Shown one piece after another: positions 1 through 11,417 of a DNA stretch of 64,000 nucleotides. The stretch is from Caprimulgus europaeus (lineage: Eukaryota; Chordata; Aves; Caprimulgiformes; Caprimulgidae): positions 5,936,001-6,000,000 of the forward strand of contig OU015540.1 in the NCBI GenBank assembly GCA_907165065.1, given 5' to 3'. The position numbers and the translations under genes were made by a program. A model generated the notes under the pieces. The model was given only the letters and a program-made list of their open reading frames with translations, made no database searches and was not told where the DNA came from. How positions within the stretch are numbered: the stretch's first letter is position 1; each line of letters opens with the position of its first letter.

Positions 1-118
1 CGGTTGAAAAGAGAAAAAGAGAGAGGCACAGAGATAATGAGATCACGAAGAAGGAAAGAGAAAGAGGGAATAAGAGAGACTGAGGGAGCGAGTGGAAATG
101 AAATAGATAGGGAGAGCC
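1..118. repeat. Purine-rich (GA) low-complexity tract
   Basis: The + strand here is almost all A and G, built from irregular GAGA, GAAA and GGGA words with few pyrimidines. It is low-complexity sequence without a fixed unit, continuing off the left edge of the window. No gene is visible in it. Confidence 0.7.
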
Positions 119-2015
119 TAGAGCCATGACAAATCATCACCAGCTTCAATTACACGAGCTTGCTGGGCTATGAAATCTGCCTAAGGTCATTGGATTCCTG
201 TCTTTGCAATTAAGAAACAAGCGGCTTTGCTGGTTCCATCCCACAGCCCAACTGTCTGGTGGAAGTGTCCAGGAACCAGTGGCATCACTTGCAGCTGTAG
301 GTACCGGCACCGACAGCAGGGCACTAACAAGCTACCCCAGAGAGCGTGGACAAGCCCCATTTACCCAGCACACCAAAGTGCTCCTGTGCCAGCAACTCAT
401 GCCCTGCCAGAAGGCAGAGGGGAAACTTCAAGCAGCAGGAAAGCCTGTTTCAGCATCTTCTTGCCATGCCATAGGGCCCAGCTTGTGCTTCACCACCACC
501 CTACACAGGATTACACCCCAACCCATCCTCAGCTGCAACCTCTGATCCCAGTAGACCTGGATCTAGGCTGGGCATGGACTTACCTGGTGCATCAGCAGCA
601 GCTGCTTGTGGGCAAGTCCTGACCCTGCTCCTCCACAAGCCCTGACTGTCCTGGCTGTGCATCATGCTCTGGGGCTCACCTCTCAGTGCTGAGCTGGGCA
701 TGAAGCTCTCCCTGCTCCTCCAGGAGCTGAGCTGTTAGTTATGTTCACCATCTTGCTCTTCCCAGTTCCCCTAGTTCACACTGGAGGTGAAAACCTCTTA
801 CCCCTCTCCCACCTCAGGATTCACATGAAAACCATAACCTCCACGTCCTGGCATGCTGTGTGTAGAGGGGCCACAAAGGGTGGGACACAGGGGAGTGATG
901 CAACCTTTCCATTTTTACATCAACTGCCGGGCTGGCTTTTGAGCCAACTGAATGGAAAGCTGGTGCCAGGCTTGCTGCCAGCTGATGAATCCAACCAGAT
1001 TCATCGTGGAGCTGTGCATCTGAGAAAGTTCTTAAGCCCCAGCACGGTTGGGTCCTTCCCAGTGGGTATAGGATACTGTCAAAGAGCAGCAGAGGTGCTG
1101 CAGTTGCAGAGGTCCTGCCCTGTCTGTAACAGCCTTCCCAGTATGGACCAGTTGCTGAGACTGGACTGCAAGAGCCACTCAGTAGCATCTAGAGTATGGG
1201 TTGACTCCTCAAGTCCTGCACAGGCAATGGATCAACTGTATGAACTACAGGCTATGATCTACAGATGATCATCTCCTCAGTGCTCAATTTATATCAAATG
1301 CCAGGCAGGACAGGTGATGGTGGGACATGCCCTTGGAAAACATCAGTGTACTGAGTGCCAGGGCTCTGCTTTGAGCGTGCAAGTGGAGTAGATCCATACC
1401 AGGGTGGCTCTAACGTGATTTCTATTTCTCCAGTCTCCTGCAGAGAAAAAAAACACACAAAAAACAACCTCCTAGAAAATCAGAGTTCAGACTTGACACT
1501 CCTGTGCATGGAGGAGCTGTGGCAGACCAGGAACAGGTCCCTGTGAGCCCACTGCCAAGGTTCCAACATCGCTGTCGCTGCCCTGCCTGACCCGCTGCCT
1601 TCCAGGGAGGGAAGCCCTGGCAGAGGGGAGGATGCTGCCTCGGCAGACACAAGCAATCGGCTGAAAGACATTTCCTCTTTGTTTCTCTGCTCAGTGTAAT
1701 GAATCCTGCCTCCCACTCAGATCTGCTAAGTAAGAGGAGTTACTGTGAGTAATCCCCACTTCGGCATCTTCTGCTGTAATCGCAGAGAAATCACATTAGC
1801 TTTTTTTTTTTTTCTAGGACAAGGAGAAATTCATCAAATTGCAATCCAGGGAGAGCACGCACAAGAGAGAGAAAGCCAACAACAACACACACATACCCTG
1901 CAAAAATTCCAAAGTTGACATTTACATTTTAAATACTTATAACAGCTAAACAAATAGCAGTAATTATACTGTTTGCATACTTTGTCAAATAATTGTTTGT
2001 TAGGTAAAGGGAGCC
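119..2015. other. Noncoding unique sequence
   Basis: No exon can be supported here. Open frames are short, have no recognisable domain and overlap each other on both strands. The only notable signals are a minus-strand splice-donor-like site near 584 and an AT-balanced stretch at about 1700-1810 that lacks repeats and looks like constrained noncoding DNA. A T run lies at about 1800-1814. Confidence 0.55.
578..584 (-). other. Isolated consensus splice-donor-like site
   Basis: On the minus strand the sequence reads CAG|GTAAGT, a perfect match to the vertebrate 5' splice consensus, with the putative exon ending at 584. The frame upstream of it is open back to a methionine at 701, but no convincing pyrimidine-rich acceptor or recognisable protein precedes it. 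It may be chance, a noncoding RNA exon or a decoy site. Confidence 0.15.
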
Positions 2016-2033
2016 TGTGTGTGTGTGTGTGTG
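2016..2033. repeat. (GT)n microsatellite
   Basis: About nine uninterrupted GT dinucleotides on the + strand. It is a short simple repeat and is probably length-variable. Confidence 0.85.
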
Positions 2034-2317
2034 CAAGGAGTGGATGCTCGAAGACCAAGGAGGCAGAACAGTTGCTTCTTCCCTTCCCAGGTGTCCTGTT
2101 TGCTTCACAAAATGGTAACAAGTGACCCAAAGCACTGGCCAGGGGTGTGCTGATCTATGGGACATGCAGCTATGTGGACAGAAGGCCCTTTGCTGTGGAG
2201 GATGAGGATGATGAGATGTAAGCACACTGCCCAGCAGCCACGTCACCTCCCCAAGTATGCTCCAGACACGAGCACCAGCCCTTGCCAAGGTGAAGCTCCC
2301 ATGCTCTGAGCACAAAT

Positions 2318-2340
2318 TTAGGTTGGTGCAAAAGCAATTT
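2318..2340 (+). mobile_element. Mariner terminal-inverted-repeat-like fragment
   Basis: The 23-mer begins TTAGGTTGGTGCAAAAG, which matches the terminal repeat of Hsmar1/MADE1-type mariner elements as I remember it. I saw no partner inverted end nearby and no transposase frame. It is therefore either a solitary decayed end or a coincidence. Confidence 0.3.
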
Positions 2341-3639
2341 GTCCCCAAGAAGAAGAGTTGCAGAAGAAAGTAAGGGAAGACAGAGAAGCAGGATGGAGCC
2401 TTTTGGCAGCCCTCCAAGGGAAGGTCCCCCTTAGCACCACTGCTTTCATGCCAGCCACATGCTGAACATCCCTCTGATGGTGACACCTGACTCAGAGCCC
2501 ATAAGCCGTCTCATGGACAGTGATTTCCCCTTGCTCCTGCAAAAGCATCTCAGCTTTTATCCCTTCCTGCTCAGCTCCTCGGGCAGACGGCTAATTGAAG
2601 GTTTTTTCTTTCATTTCTAATACAGAAAGCCCAGTAAATGCCTTTTAATCTGCCCAGCTTTCCCCATGATTGGCTCTGTCTATCCTCTTGCCACTCCTAT
2701 CCCGTGGTTTGTTTTTATTTTAAGTAGACTTGAATGATGCAAACTGGTGGAGAGAGGAGAAGCCTTCTGCCTCTCCTCACATGGTCAAAAAAGGTGGAGC
2801 AGAGCCAGAGCCACTGCATCTTTTCACACCTGGCTGGAACCAGGTCAGGCAGCTAATGCATTTCTCAGGCTCAGCGGCTACTTGTTGGAGACACACAAAC
2901 ACTGCTCGGCTGTTCGAGTGCTGGAGGCTGGGAGATGAAATTCCAGCGAGAGACATATGTGTCGGAAGGCAGAGAGGGATGTGGTGCCAGGAAAATGAAA
3001 AGCGACGTGTGCATGGAGCGCTCTGCTCCGTGCAACAGAAGGAGATGTAGATTTAATAAAGGCTCGATGGTTTTGAAACTGTCCCTCGCAGCCTCAGTTA
3101 AGACAGGAGATTTCATTAACCACGAGAGCGAGTGCTCATGTCCTGCCAACGGGTGAAATTCCAGTGCCAGAGGTTAAAACTCTTTATGTGGGTCCACTAG
3201 CCTGGGAGCAAAGCTGGGCTAACTCTGCGTCCCCCATCCAGAGAGTTTGTTCCCCCAAGCACAGCAGGAAAGTCACGGTCCCAAGGAGGAACCCAAACGC
3301 TTGCCGGCTGTGATCTGTGCAGCTCATATTTTTAAGTGTACAACTAAGGGCATCCCATGGGGCTGGGGAAGAGAAATGCTCCAAAATAACTGTTCTCCCC
3401 TCAGAACCTTTTCATTGGAAACGTTTCTATTTACCCTTCAGACAAAACTTTTTCCTGATTTTTTTTTCCTTTAAGTTGAAAGAATATTTTCCAGTTCAAC
3501 TCTAGTTCTTTCAAGTAGAAAGCAGAAATGTTCGGTTTCCTTTAATGACTCCTTTCTCCTTTCTCTCCCACTACCCTGCTTTTTACTTAGAGTTAAAACA
3601 AAAAGGAAATGAGGGAAGGAAAACTAACAAAACCAGAGA

Positions 3640-3830
3640 GAACTTTTTTTCCATTAGTTTCAAATGCTTAAAATAACTTTTTTTCTTTTTCTTAAAAAAA
3701 AAAAAAAGTTTTATGAGTGACTTTGAAGGATGCAAAAGCTTTATGCAAACCTTTTTATGTAGGTCAAAAAACCTTTTTCCCAGGATAAAAAAAAAACAAA
3801 ACAAAAACCAAAACCAACAATAAACAAAAC
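3640..3830. repeat. A/T-rich low-complexity region
   Basis: A T-rich run changes abruptly to an A run near 3694, followed by an A-rich CAAAA-type tract at about 3787-3830. There is no fixed repeat unit. Poly-K and poly-F reading frames across it are composition effects. Confidence 0.7.
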
Positions 3831-6691
3831 CCCTTAATGCGTGTGAAACAATGCAGCCCAGCTCTAAAAATAAGCTACCTTAGCAATGAAAGCTTTGCCC
3901 CAACTGACTGCACCTTGGTGGCACCTCCTCCTGCCTCGAGCACCCTGCGTTCCTCTGCCCTTCCAGCCTGCAGCTGAAGCGCTCACAAAGCACATCGTGC
4001 ACTACACAACCAGGACCAAGGTCCATGATGATTCACACTCACTTTGCACAAGCACAAACACCTTCTCTCTGTGAGTACATCCCCCACCGTGTGACCCTGG
4101 TGCCCTGCAGCTCTTCAGGAAGGCAGGACTCCAGGGGTAGGTGAGCAAGATCAGTGTCCTACCCACACACTGCTCCATCACACCTGGCTTCCAGAAAAAA
4201 AGGATCCTGGTCCAATTTAGCCAGTCAAATGAGAGACACTCATTAAAAAAAGTCATGAACAACTAAGGCAATTTTTTTTTAAGTTTTTTGATTAGGTAAA
4301 CTTGCTGGGGAACACTGCACTCAGCATGAGATAACGTCGCCGTGAAGGCAGGGAGGAGATGGGCCGCCAAGCAGAGGGAGTCAGAGCTAAGAGCTCCCTG
4401 GGCTGGCTGAGAGCTTTGCTGACCGAGGGGAGTGTCGGCCAGGGTTTGTCGGCGTGACCGTGTCTGTACGTTGGCTCGAATCGGAGCTCTGCAATGCTGT
4501 CATCCCAGTTTGGTGCAGCAAGAGAGCCCGAGCTGACAAAAACACATGTAGCAGCTCTGGGAGCCGAGAGGGGACGTGCCTGCAGGTCATCACAGCGGCT
4601 CGGATGCTGCGGCGAGCAGCGTCAGCCTCGAGCAGGGCTAAAAGTGTTGATCCCTACGCTCAGCTCCAGCACCATCACCTCGAGGGAGATTTAAAGATGT
4701 GAGCAGGGCCAAGGCAGGAGTCAGAGCTGTCCCCGCAGCGCACAGCGTAGTGGGAGAGGCTGGCATATGTCAGCAAGGGCAGAGCTGGGAGCCTTGGAAA
4801 GTGTGCTGGGTTTAGGACAACAAGGCAAAAAAATCAGAGAGGAAAAAAGTGTGATTTCTGCTTCTCTTTAAATTAAAAAAAAAAAAAGTTCATGGAAATG
4901 GACAAATTTTTCCTTCAAAAGATGTTTAACACTTCATTTTGCTTCATCTCTTTTGAATACTTCTTACAAAACACAAAGGCTTTAAACAAAAGGTCATCAA
5001 GAGATAAAGAATTGAAGCCCTTCTTGTGAGAAGGAAAAGAGAGGGCATCTTGACATTTTTAACAGGTTGGGTTTTTTTTTTCTCTTTTCCAAAATGAAAA
5101 TTAATCAACATTGATTTGATTTCACACACAAAAGCCTGTTTTGTGGACGTGGCATTTGCTGACAGAGAGCTGTTGTTTTGACAAGAAAATTCCAGCCAGA
5201 GGAGCCCACGATATGCTGTGTGCCATTAGGGTACACAAGCTGCAAGGACACCCATCTCCCAGGGTTCATAATAAATCCCATCCTTTTTTTCTGGGTCAAG
5301 AGACTCATAGCTGTCTGGAGGTTATGCTAACACGCCAGGGTTTGGGGACTGATGTCGAGATCTGAGGAATTCCTGTTGCCTGGAATAGAAACAATGAAAT
5401 TGTTCCAAGGCACCATTTATTCCCAGGTGCCTGCAAGCTGTCATTTCTGGGGAAGATGAACAATTTAAGAAGATCTAATATCTTCTGAAATAATTCAGGA
5501 AGACAGAATTCATTCAGTTCCCCAGATGAACAATGAGCGGGACTCGCGTGAGTCAGAAGAAGGATGGAGGAGAGCCGACCACCAGCTTCTCCCCAAACCA
5601 GGTGAGCTTGTACAGCCATGCAAGGGACAAAGATGAAGGTTTTTAGCAGCTCTGCCTGGAAAGCACACATGGTCCATAGGGACTAGGTGGGAGCAGTGAG
5701 GACCAAGGGATGTGGTCACCATGGGGCTGGCAGGTGCCAGCTGACAGCAGGATGCTGCTCTGCCAGGTAAGGACCAACCCTGTCCCTTTGCCTTGAGCCT
5801 TGTGCTACTCCAGCATCCCAGTTCCCCCAATAAATGCCTGGTTTATCTCACCTCCTTTTGCCTTTCAGTCAGTTCTGGACTAAGCAGTACCTGAGAACTA
5901 AGATAGAGTGCTCTAAGCTGGGAACAAACAGTGAGGTGCAGAGCACGGCCCCTTAGATATGTCAGACAGCTGTGAGCCATCCTGAACGTGCCACAGCATT
6001 TACCTGTGATGAAGGATCAGAGGTGGGATGGGGAAGGGACAGCATGGAAAGAAGCCATCTGCTTTCCAATATAACATGATACACATTAAGCTTGGGTACC
6101 AGAACTGGTCCTGCCTTCCTGTAGCACTGTCCTGGCTCTGTGCAGCATCCTGTCCTGGCTCGCGTTCACTTCCCTGCGTATCCTGCTTTAAAGTGCCTTG
6201 GGTCCCCGTATCTATGTCAGGGAGCAGAGAAAATGGCAAAAGAAAAGCAAACAAAGTGAATGGGAAAAGCACAACAAACACAGCAGAAAAGTCTTCCCAC
6301 GCCACTCTGTGCTTTCAAGTAAATGAGGCTAATTAACTAATTGCCTAAATTATTAGGGCTATTTTTACCCTTGTATGAAGGCTTGGCATCATTGCCAATT
6401 TCTCAAGACTCAGCAATGAACTCTCAACTTATCAGAAAGTTAATGAAGCAAAGCCCCTGGAGCAGGGAGCCGGGGGCAGAGCAGCTGCTGGGCCAGGGCT
6501 GGGGCTCAGGTGGCTACTGTCGCTGCGGGGAAGGAGCATCTGCAGCAGCACAACCCCCGTTGGGTGATGCTGTTTAACACAGAAGTTCAGTGTTATTTGC
6601 TGGAATCTCACCTGCACCTGAATCTGCCTCCCAGTGAAGGATTTGTTCTGTAACTAAGCATCCTCTCTGCTCCACCGGTTTCCCACTGCAG

Positions 6692-6735
6692 CTGAGATGA
6701 CAGAAGCTGATCTGGAGGAAGAGTTTCACACCCAG
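6692..6735 (+). CDS. Possible 44-bp first coding exon (weak)
   Basis: A pyrimidine-rich acceptor (TTTCCCACTGCAG) ends at 6691 and a donor (CAG|GTGAGA) starts at 6736. Between them an ATG at 6697 in fair Kozak context opens 13 codons, MTEADLEEEFHTQ, ending exactly on a codon boundary. The peptide is acidic and not low-complexity. I do not recognise it. An interval this short with both sites arises by chance in long noncoding DNA, and no second exon could be joined to it. Confidence 0.13.
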
Positions 6736-9620
6736 GTGAGAGGAGGAGAAGACTGATGGCTAAGGATGGGTCAACGTACCTGTCCTGGCAGTGACTGCAG
6801 CTCTCACAGACAGACCCAGAGTAACCTTGGACAACCAGGCAGGAAGCAAGGATAGTGCACAGCTCAGGATCAGCAGCAAAACCTGCTTGAAAATGTTTTC
6901 TTTGGGGCACCAGGGATGTGCTAGCAAACTACTATTGACTCATCTAGGGGCAAGCTGGGGATGTGGCTGCAAGTGGAGACTTTGGTGTCTGCATCTGAAG
7001 GAGGATGGAGCTTGCTGGAGATGGTTTCAACAGCTGGTTTGGGACCTGGCTGGGATTTTAATCTACAGAGCTCGCTAGCATCTACAGCACCATCATGGAG
7101 TTATCACACCCCAGCACTGCCAGCTCTGATCTCTTGAACCAGCTATTAGCAAAGAAACACCCTCCTGGGGCAGGCTGGAGCTTCTGCTCCTCTCGGGGCA
7201 GCCACGGGGCTCTGGAAGCACCAGCACTGGGCAGAGGGCTGCAGGCTCTGTGCCTGCCCCGGGAAACAAACACTTTCCAAGCCTGGTTTCCCCGCTGTCG
7301 CCTTGGGGAGCAAGTTCAGTTCTGTGTGTGCTGCTTCCAGAACTAATTGGGGTTTGCTGTGCTAGTGACGGCTGGTGTCTCCACGCTTACCAAATGGGCT
7401 GCAGCCAACTAACCAGAACATGAACATCCCCCTCCCAGCAGGGAGTTAAAAGCAGTGCCACTTCTGACAGAGCAGCTAGCAGGACTCTCTGGATGTATTC
7501 ACTGAGATGCACCCATTGCTCTTTCTCTAGGGACACCAGCCACCATAGAGCAGTCACCACCACTTTGCACATCAGCCCTAAAAATCTCTGGAATGAGAGT
7601 TACTCTCTGTGAGCAGGGAACTGATGTCACGTGGCCTAAATACACAAAGTCACCTCTCCATCACACACACACAAAGATGTCCTTCACAAATTATCCAGAC
7701 CACTCTCCACAAAAGGAAAGCACTAGCCCACCTGCTGTGACCCTGACAGGCCACACACACAGGCACAAAGCCTCAGTTCAGGAAGGAATCCAAGGTGGCA
7801 GGAGCTCCCTACTTCCACTCTGAGAAAAGGCCATTTTCTTGGGTTTTGAGCAATTTTCTACTAAAAGAAAACTAGATGTTTACTCCTCTTCAGCTAAATG
7901 CCAACATCTTAGCTCCCTGGTGGAAATTTCAGTTAACTCCATTAAAATTCCCCAGCCATTCCTGCCAAAGAGCTAGTCCCCTCAGGAGCAAGGAGATTGA
8001 TAGACCTCCTTTTTCTGTAATAAATCTCACTTATCAGCTCTAACGAGGTGACATTTCAAGCCTGTCTCTTTTCTCAACACACAAGTACACAACAGTTTAG
8101 GGTGGCAAGTCTCTTCCAGTCATGTCATTGAGGAGAAAGGTAGATGAAAGTCCCATATCCTTTGGATGAAGGAGTGAGCTCTCTGAGTTCTGTCCAAGAT
8201 TATCTGCAACACTAGACCAGCCATGGCTTAGCATGACTGAGTCCTGGAGAACTCTAAGGATGGAGATCTCATGGTCTCTCTGGCCACCTGTTCTGGTGCT
8301 GCACCAGAAGCATGCATCTCTTCCCAAATATCCTGACCTGAACCTCCTAAGTTGCTTTCATGCCCATTATCCTCCACTTAGGCTGACTGCTACTACTGAG
8401 AAGAGTTTGGCTCTTTCATCTTTGCAAGCTCTGTCCAAGCAGCTACAGTTATTTGATGCTGCCCTTCAAACCTGGATTCTGCTGGCCATTAGGATGCAGA
8501 GTCTTTGGATCTCCTGAAACGTTGGTCTGACACTGCTGGTGAAGGGAATATTGGCACCGTGTTAAAAGATAAAGTAAACCACAGACTTCCTTGGGCCAGT
8601 TTCTGCCCAGGCACTTGTCCTTCCTACGGGGTTCCTTGACTCTTCACAACTGTTTTGGCATGGATCAGTATGATGATGAAGGTGGACCAGATGGCAACCA
8701 CTGCTGTACTCAGCAATGCATGAAGGACACCTCACAACTCAGGTAGCAAGGCAATCTTTTGATACCTTTCCTTTCTATCTGCAGACTCTTTTCTCATGCT
8801 CTGGCCATCTTGTTTGCTGAAGACCCTGTCTCATGAGGAGCTGGCCAGCTTTTGCTGTTGAAAAATGCTGTTTTGTTCAGGTATACCTAGTCCAGAGTGA
8901 AATCTCTGTTAGATCAGGCTCTCTTCCCTTCAAAAAGACTAATCATTTCTACTATTTTGCCAGTGAAGGATGGGGAACCATCGTCCCAAAGCTGTGTAAA
9001 TATAAAATGGAGATTATTGTCCCTAGGGTGATTTAGCAGGAAACTTCACTACTTTTCAAGGGCCTTCATGTGTGTAAACTGGAAAGAGCAATGCTGCCCT
9101 GTAGCTCTCTGTTTGTGATGTACTTAGAAACTCTTGAAGACCTGGAACTAGACATGACGTATTATCTCCTACCTCATCTCCTGTGTCTAAAGCCAGTGGC
9201 CTGGCAAGGGGAATTAATCCAGATTTGTGCTGTTCAGAAAACAGTCTGGTAGGAAGATTCGCAAGTCACATCTCACTCAGTGCCATCTCCTGCCCCATTG
9301 CTCAGTAACCGACTAGACATGACAGAACTTGTGCTCTCCATCCTGGGATTAGCTAGCAACCCCAAACCAGGAACCAGCAGTCGGTAACTTGCTGCCTGCA
9401 CTTCTGGAACCAGCCCCAAGGGCTGCTTATTGCTTACTGCCATCCCACTTGATGTTCCCTCCAGGACACCACCACCACCACATGCCACATCCAACACTGC
9501 CCATTCAACCCACACCTGGGGACCACTGGTAGGGCCCAAGGGAGGTCAATCCTTCTGCAGTATTTGCAATACAGGAGAATATCCTGGTTTCTTCATCCTT
9601 CCCACCCCTAAGCCCATATT

Positions 9621-9720
9621 GTAGAATCATAGAAACATTAAGGTTGGAAAAGACCTCCAAGATTATCAAGTACAACTATCAACCCAACACCACCATGCCC
9701 ACTAAACTATGTCCTGAAGG
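9621..9720 (-). mobile_element. CR1 LINE 3' tail fragment
   Basis: The + strand begins AGAATCATAGAAACATT and continues through AAGGTTGGAAAAGACCTCC and the CCCAACACCACCATG segment. This is the reverse complement of the avian CR1 3' end, which closes with ATTCTATG-type octamers. Only about 100 bp of untranslated tail is present, with no ORF2, as expected for the usual severe 5' truncation of CR1. It marks the genome as sauropsid and most likely avian. Confidence 0.9.
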
Positions 9721-10704
9721 AGGAGATGGAGAGGACTTCAGGACACCAGTATTTCCTTACTGCCCTACAGCAGGTCCTGCTGGAGGTGTTGGGGCAAAGA
9801 GAGGAAAAGTCTGATTCAATTTACCAAGTACCTCTTCACAGTACAGTTTCAAGTCAGATTTAGTTTCCTAATGTTGCCTTCTGCATATCTTATCCACTAA
9901 CAGATTTGCATATATTTAAATACAATACAAAGCAGCAGACACCACCAAAAGATGTTAGAGAGGAAAGTGCAGGAGGAGCTTGTCCTTTTTCTTTAGGCTT
10001 ATGGAAGACATCACTCTGAGAGCTCAGAGAAGGGGCATTGCCATGCAGGAGCTGTGCCAGACCCTTGCCTGAAAAATCACTGCTTGGAGGGACAGACAGG
10101 AGGCACAGGAGGTTTCAGCAGCAGGTCCAAGCACCTGAGATGCTCAGAGGAGGGATGCTCAGAGGGTAGAGCATTTAATAACCTCAAGCCATGCCAGCAC
10201 CACCTCAGAGACCAGGATGTCAGCTCTAAATTTGCTACACAGCATCTCTCCAGAGAGAGGAAAAAAAAAATCCCTTGGATAATGCGGAGGTTTCATGGAA
10301 ACAGCCCGCTAGTGAGGGAGGGCATTCCCCAGGAGGTCAGCACAGACACGGGCATGTAACACCCGCTCGACAAAGAGAAGCGCTGTGTTAGATGATTAAA
10401 TCCCCCATGTACCTGTGGGAAGTGGGGAATATCTCCTGCTCATCAGAGCTGTGAAACATATTCACCTGTTGCAGGAATTAATTTTTTTTTTTTTTTTACT
10501 CAGGGAGAGTGGCAGAGCTGTGCACACGGAAATCCTGCCTGAAATGAATCCCTAATAAAGAGGAAGCCAAGTTAAAAGGTGAGTTTTACTGCCTGCCAAG
10601 GCTTTAGGTTTTTAAAGGGTCTCTTGTAGAATTACTGTATTAACAGGCTATTACAGGTAAGGATATCAAACTGCTATGCTCAGCAAGAAAAAGCATAGAA
10701 GTTT

Positions 10705-10915
10705 TGAGATGGGAAAGAAACGTGTGGAAAAAAATGAGACAGAAGAGGGTAAGAGGGGGAGAGAAGAGCAGCAGTGATGTGCAGAGGGGAGGGAGGCTGA
10801 TAAATGATGGAGGAGACAGTGGAAGAGGAGTGAGGAAGAGAGCAATGAGCAGTAGGGTAAGAAGAAAAGAGAAAGATAAAAAGAGGAGGAGAAAGAGAAA
10901 GAAGAGATAAATGAG
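10705..10915. repeat. Long homopurine tract (GA-rich)
   Basis: Roughly 210 bp of the + strand are dominated by AGAAGAGG, GAGGGGGAG and AAAGAGAAAG words with few pyrimidines. The minus strand therefore reads as a Ser/Leu/Phe-rich frame that is a composition artefact. Such polypurine tracts can form triplex DNA. Confidence 0.75.
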
Positions 10916-11402
10916 GGCAAAGACCAACTCATCATTTTGCAATTCCACCCCGGTGGAGAGGAAAATTGATGTCTGGAGCTTTTTTATGGCCAACCTCCTG
11001 GGCATGGGACAAAAGACAAGTTATTACCCAACCCCAGGTCAGATCTGTAGCCTGCCAACTGCTTAGACACATTCAGAGAGCCCATGAGAGCTGTAAATCA
11101 AGGGGGCCAAAGAGATCACAGAGAGGTTGGGACCAGGCAGAGAGCAGCAGTAAGCTCAGCAAATGCCATATAATCACAGGAGAGGAGTGAGCTCAGGAGT
11201 AACACGGGCTGACAAGGAGTGCCCAGCCCAAAAGGGCTTTGCTCATCTCTCCTTTATGCCATTCCTAAGGATGATGCTCCCCCAGAGATGCAATTCCCCC
11301 TGCATTTCCTCCTGATTTCTCTTCCTATTGATTTTCAGGCTCTGAATACCATTTATTTTTGCTTGCTTGATTCACTCATTCATTGAATAAAGGCATCATC
11401 AC

Positions 11403-11417
11403 TATTATTATTATTAT
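11403..11417. repeat. Short (ATT)n microsatellite
   Basis: Five ATT units on the + strand inside an AT-rich, otherwise unique region. Confidence 0.75.

Larger units (their letters stand above)
2034..9620. other. Noncoding unique sequence with A/T tracts
   Basis: This block holds no supportable gene. It contains a mariner-end-like 23-mer at 2318-2340, A- and T-rich runs near 3640-3830 and 4870-4890, and a 44-bp exon-like interval at 6692-6735. Stretches at about 2580-2720, 2860-3130 and 6310-6450 are repeat-free, AT-rich and dense in homeodomain-type ATTA/TAAT words, which resembles conserved noncoding DNA. Overlapping short frames on both strands show no domain signatures. Confidence 0.55.

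Noticed and set aside
1929..2486. 185-codon minus-strand frame
   Set aside because: It includes the GT microsatellite as a His-Thr run and passes through the mariner-like 23-mer. Its composition is that of noncoding DNA.
4468..4490. GGCTCGAATC word suggestive of a tRNA T-arm
   Set aside because: No acceptor stem, D-arm or anticodon arm could be folded around it at the right spacing.
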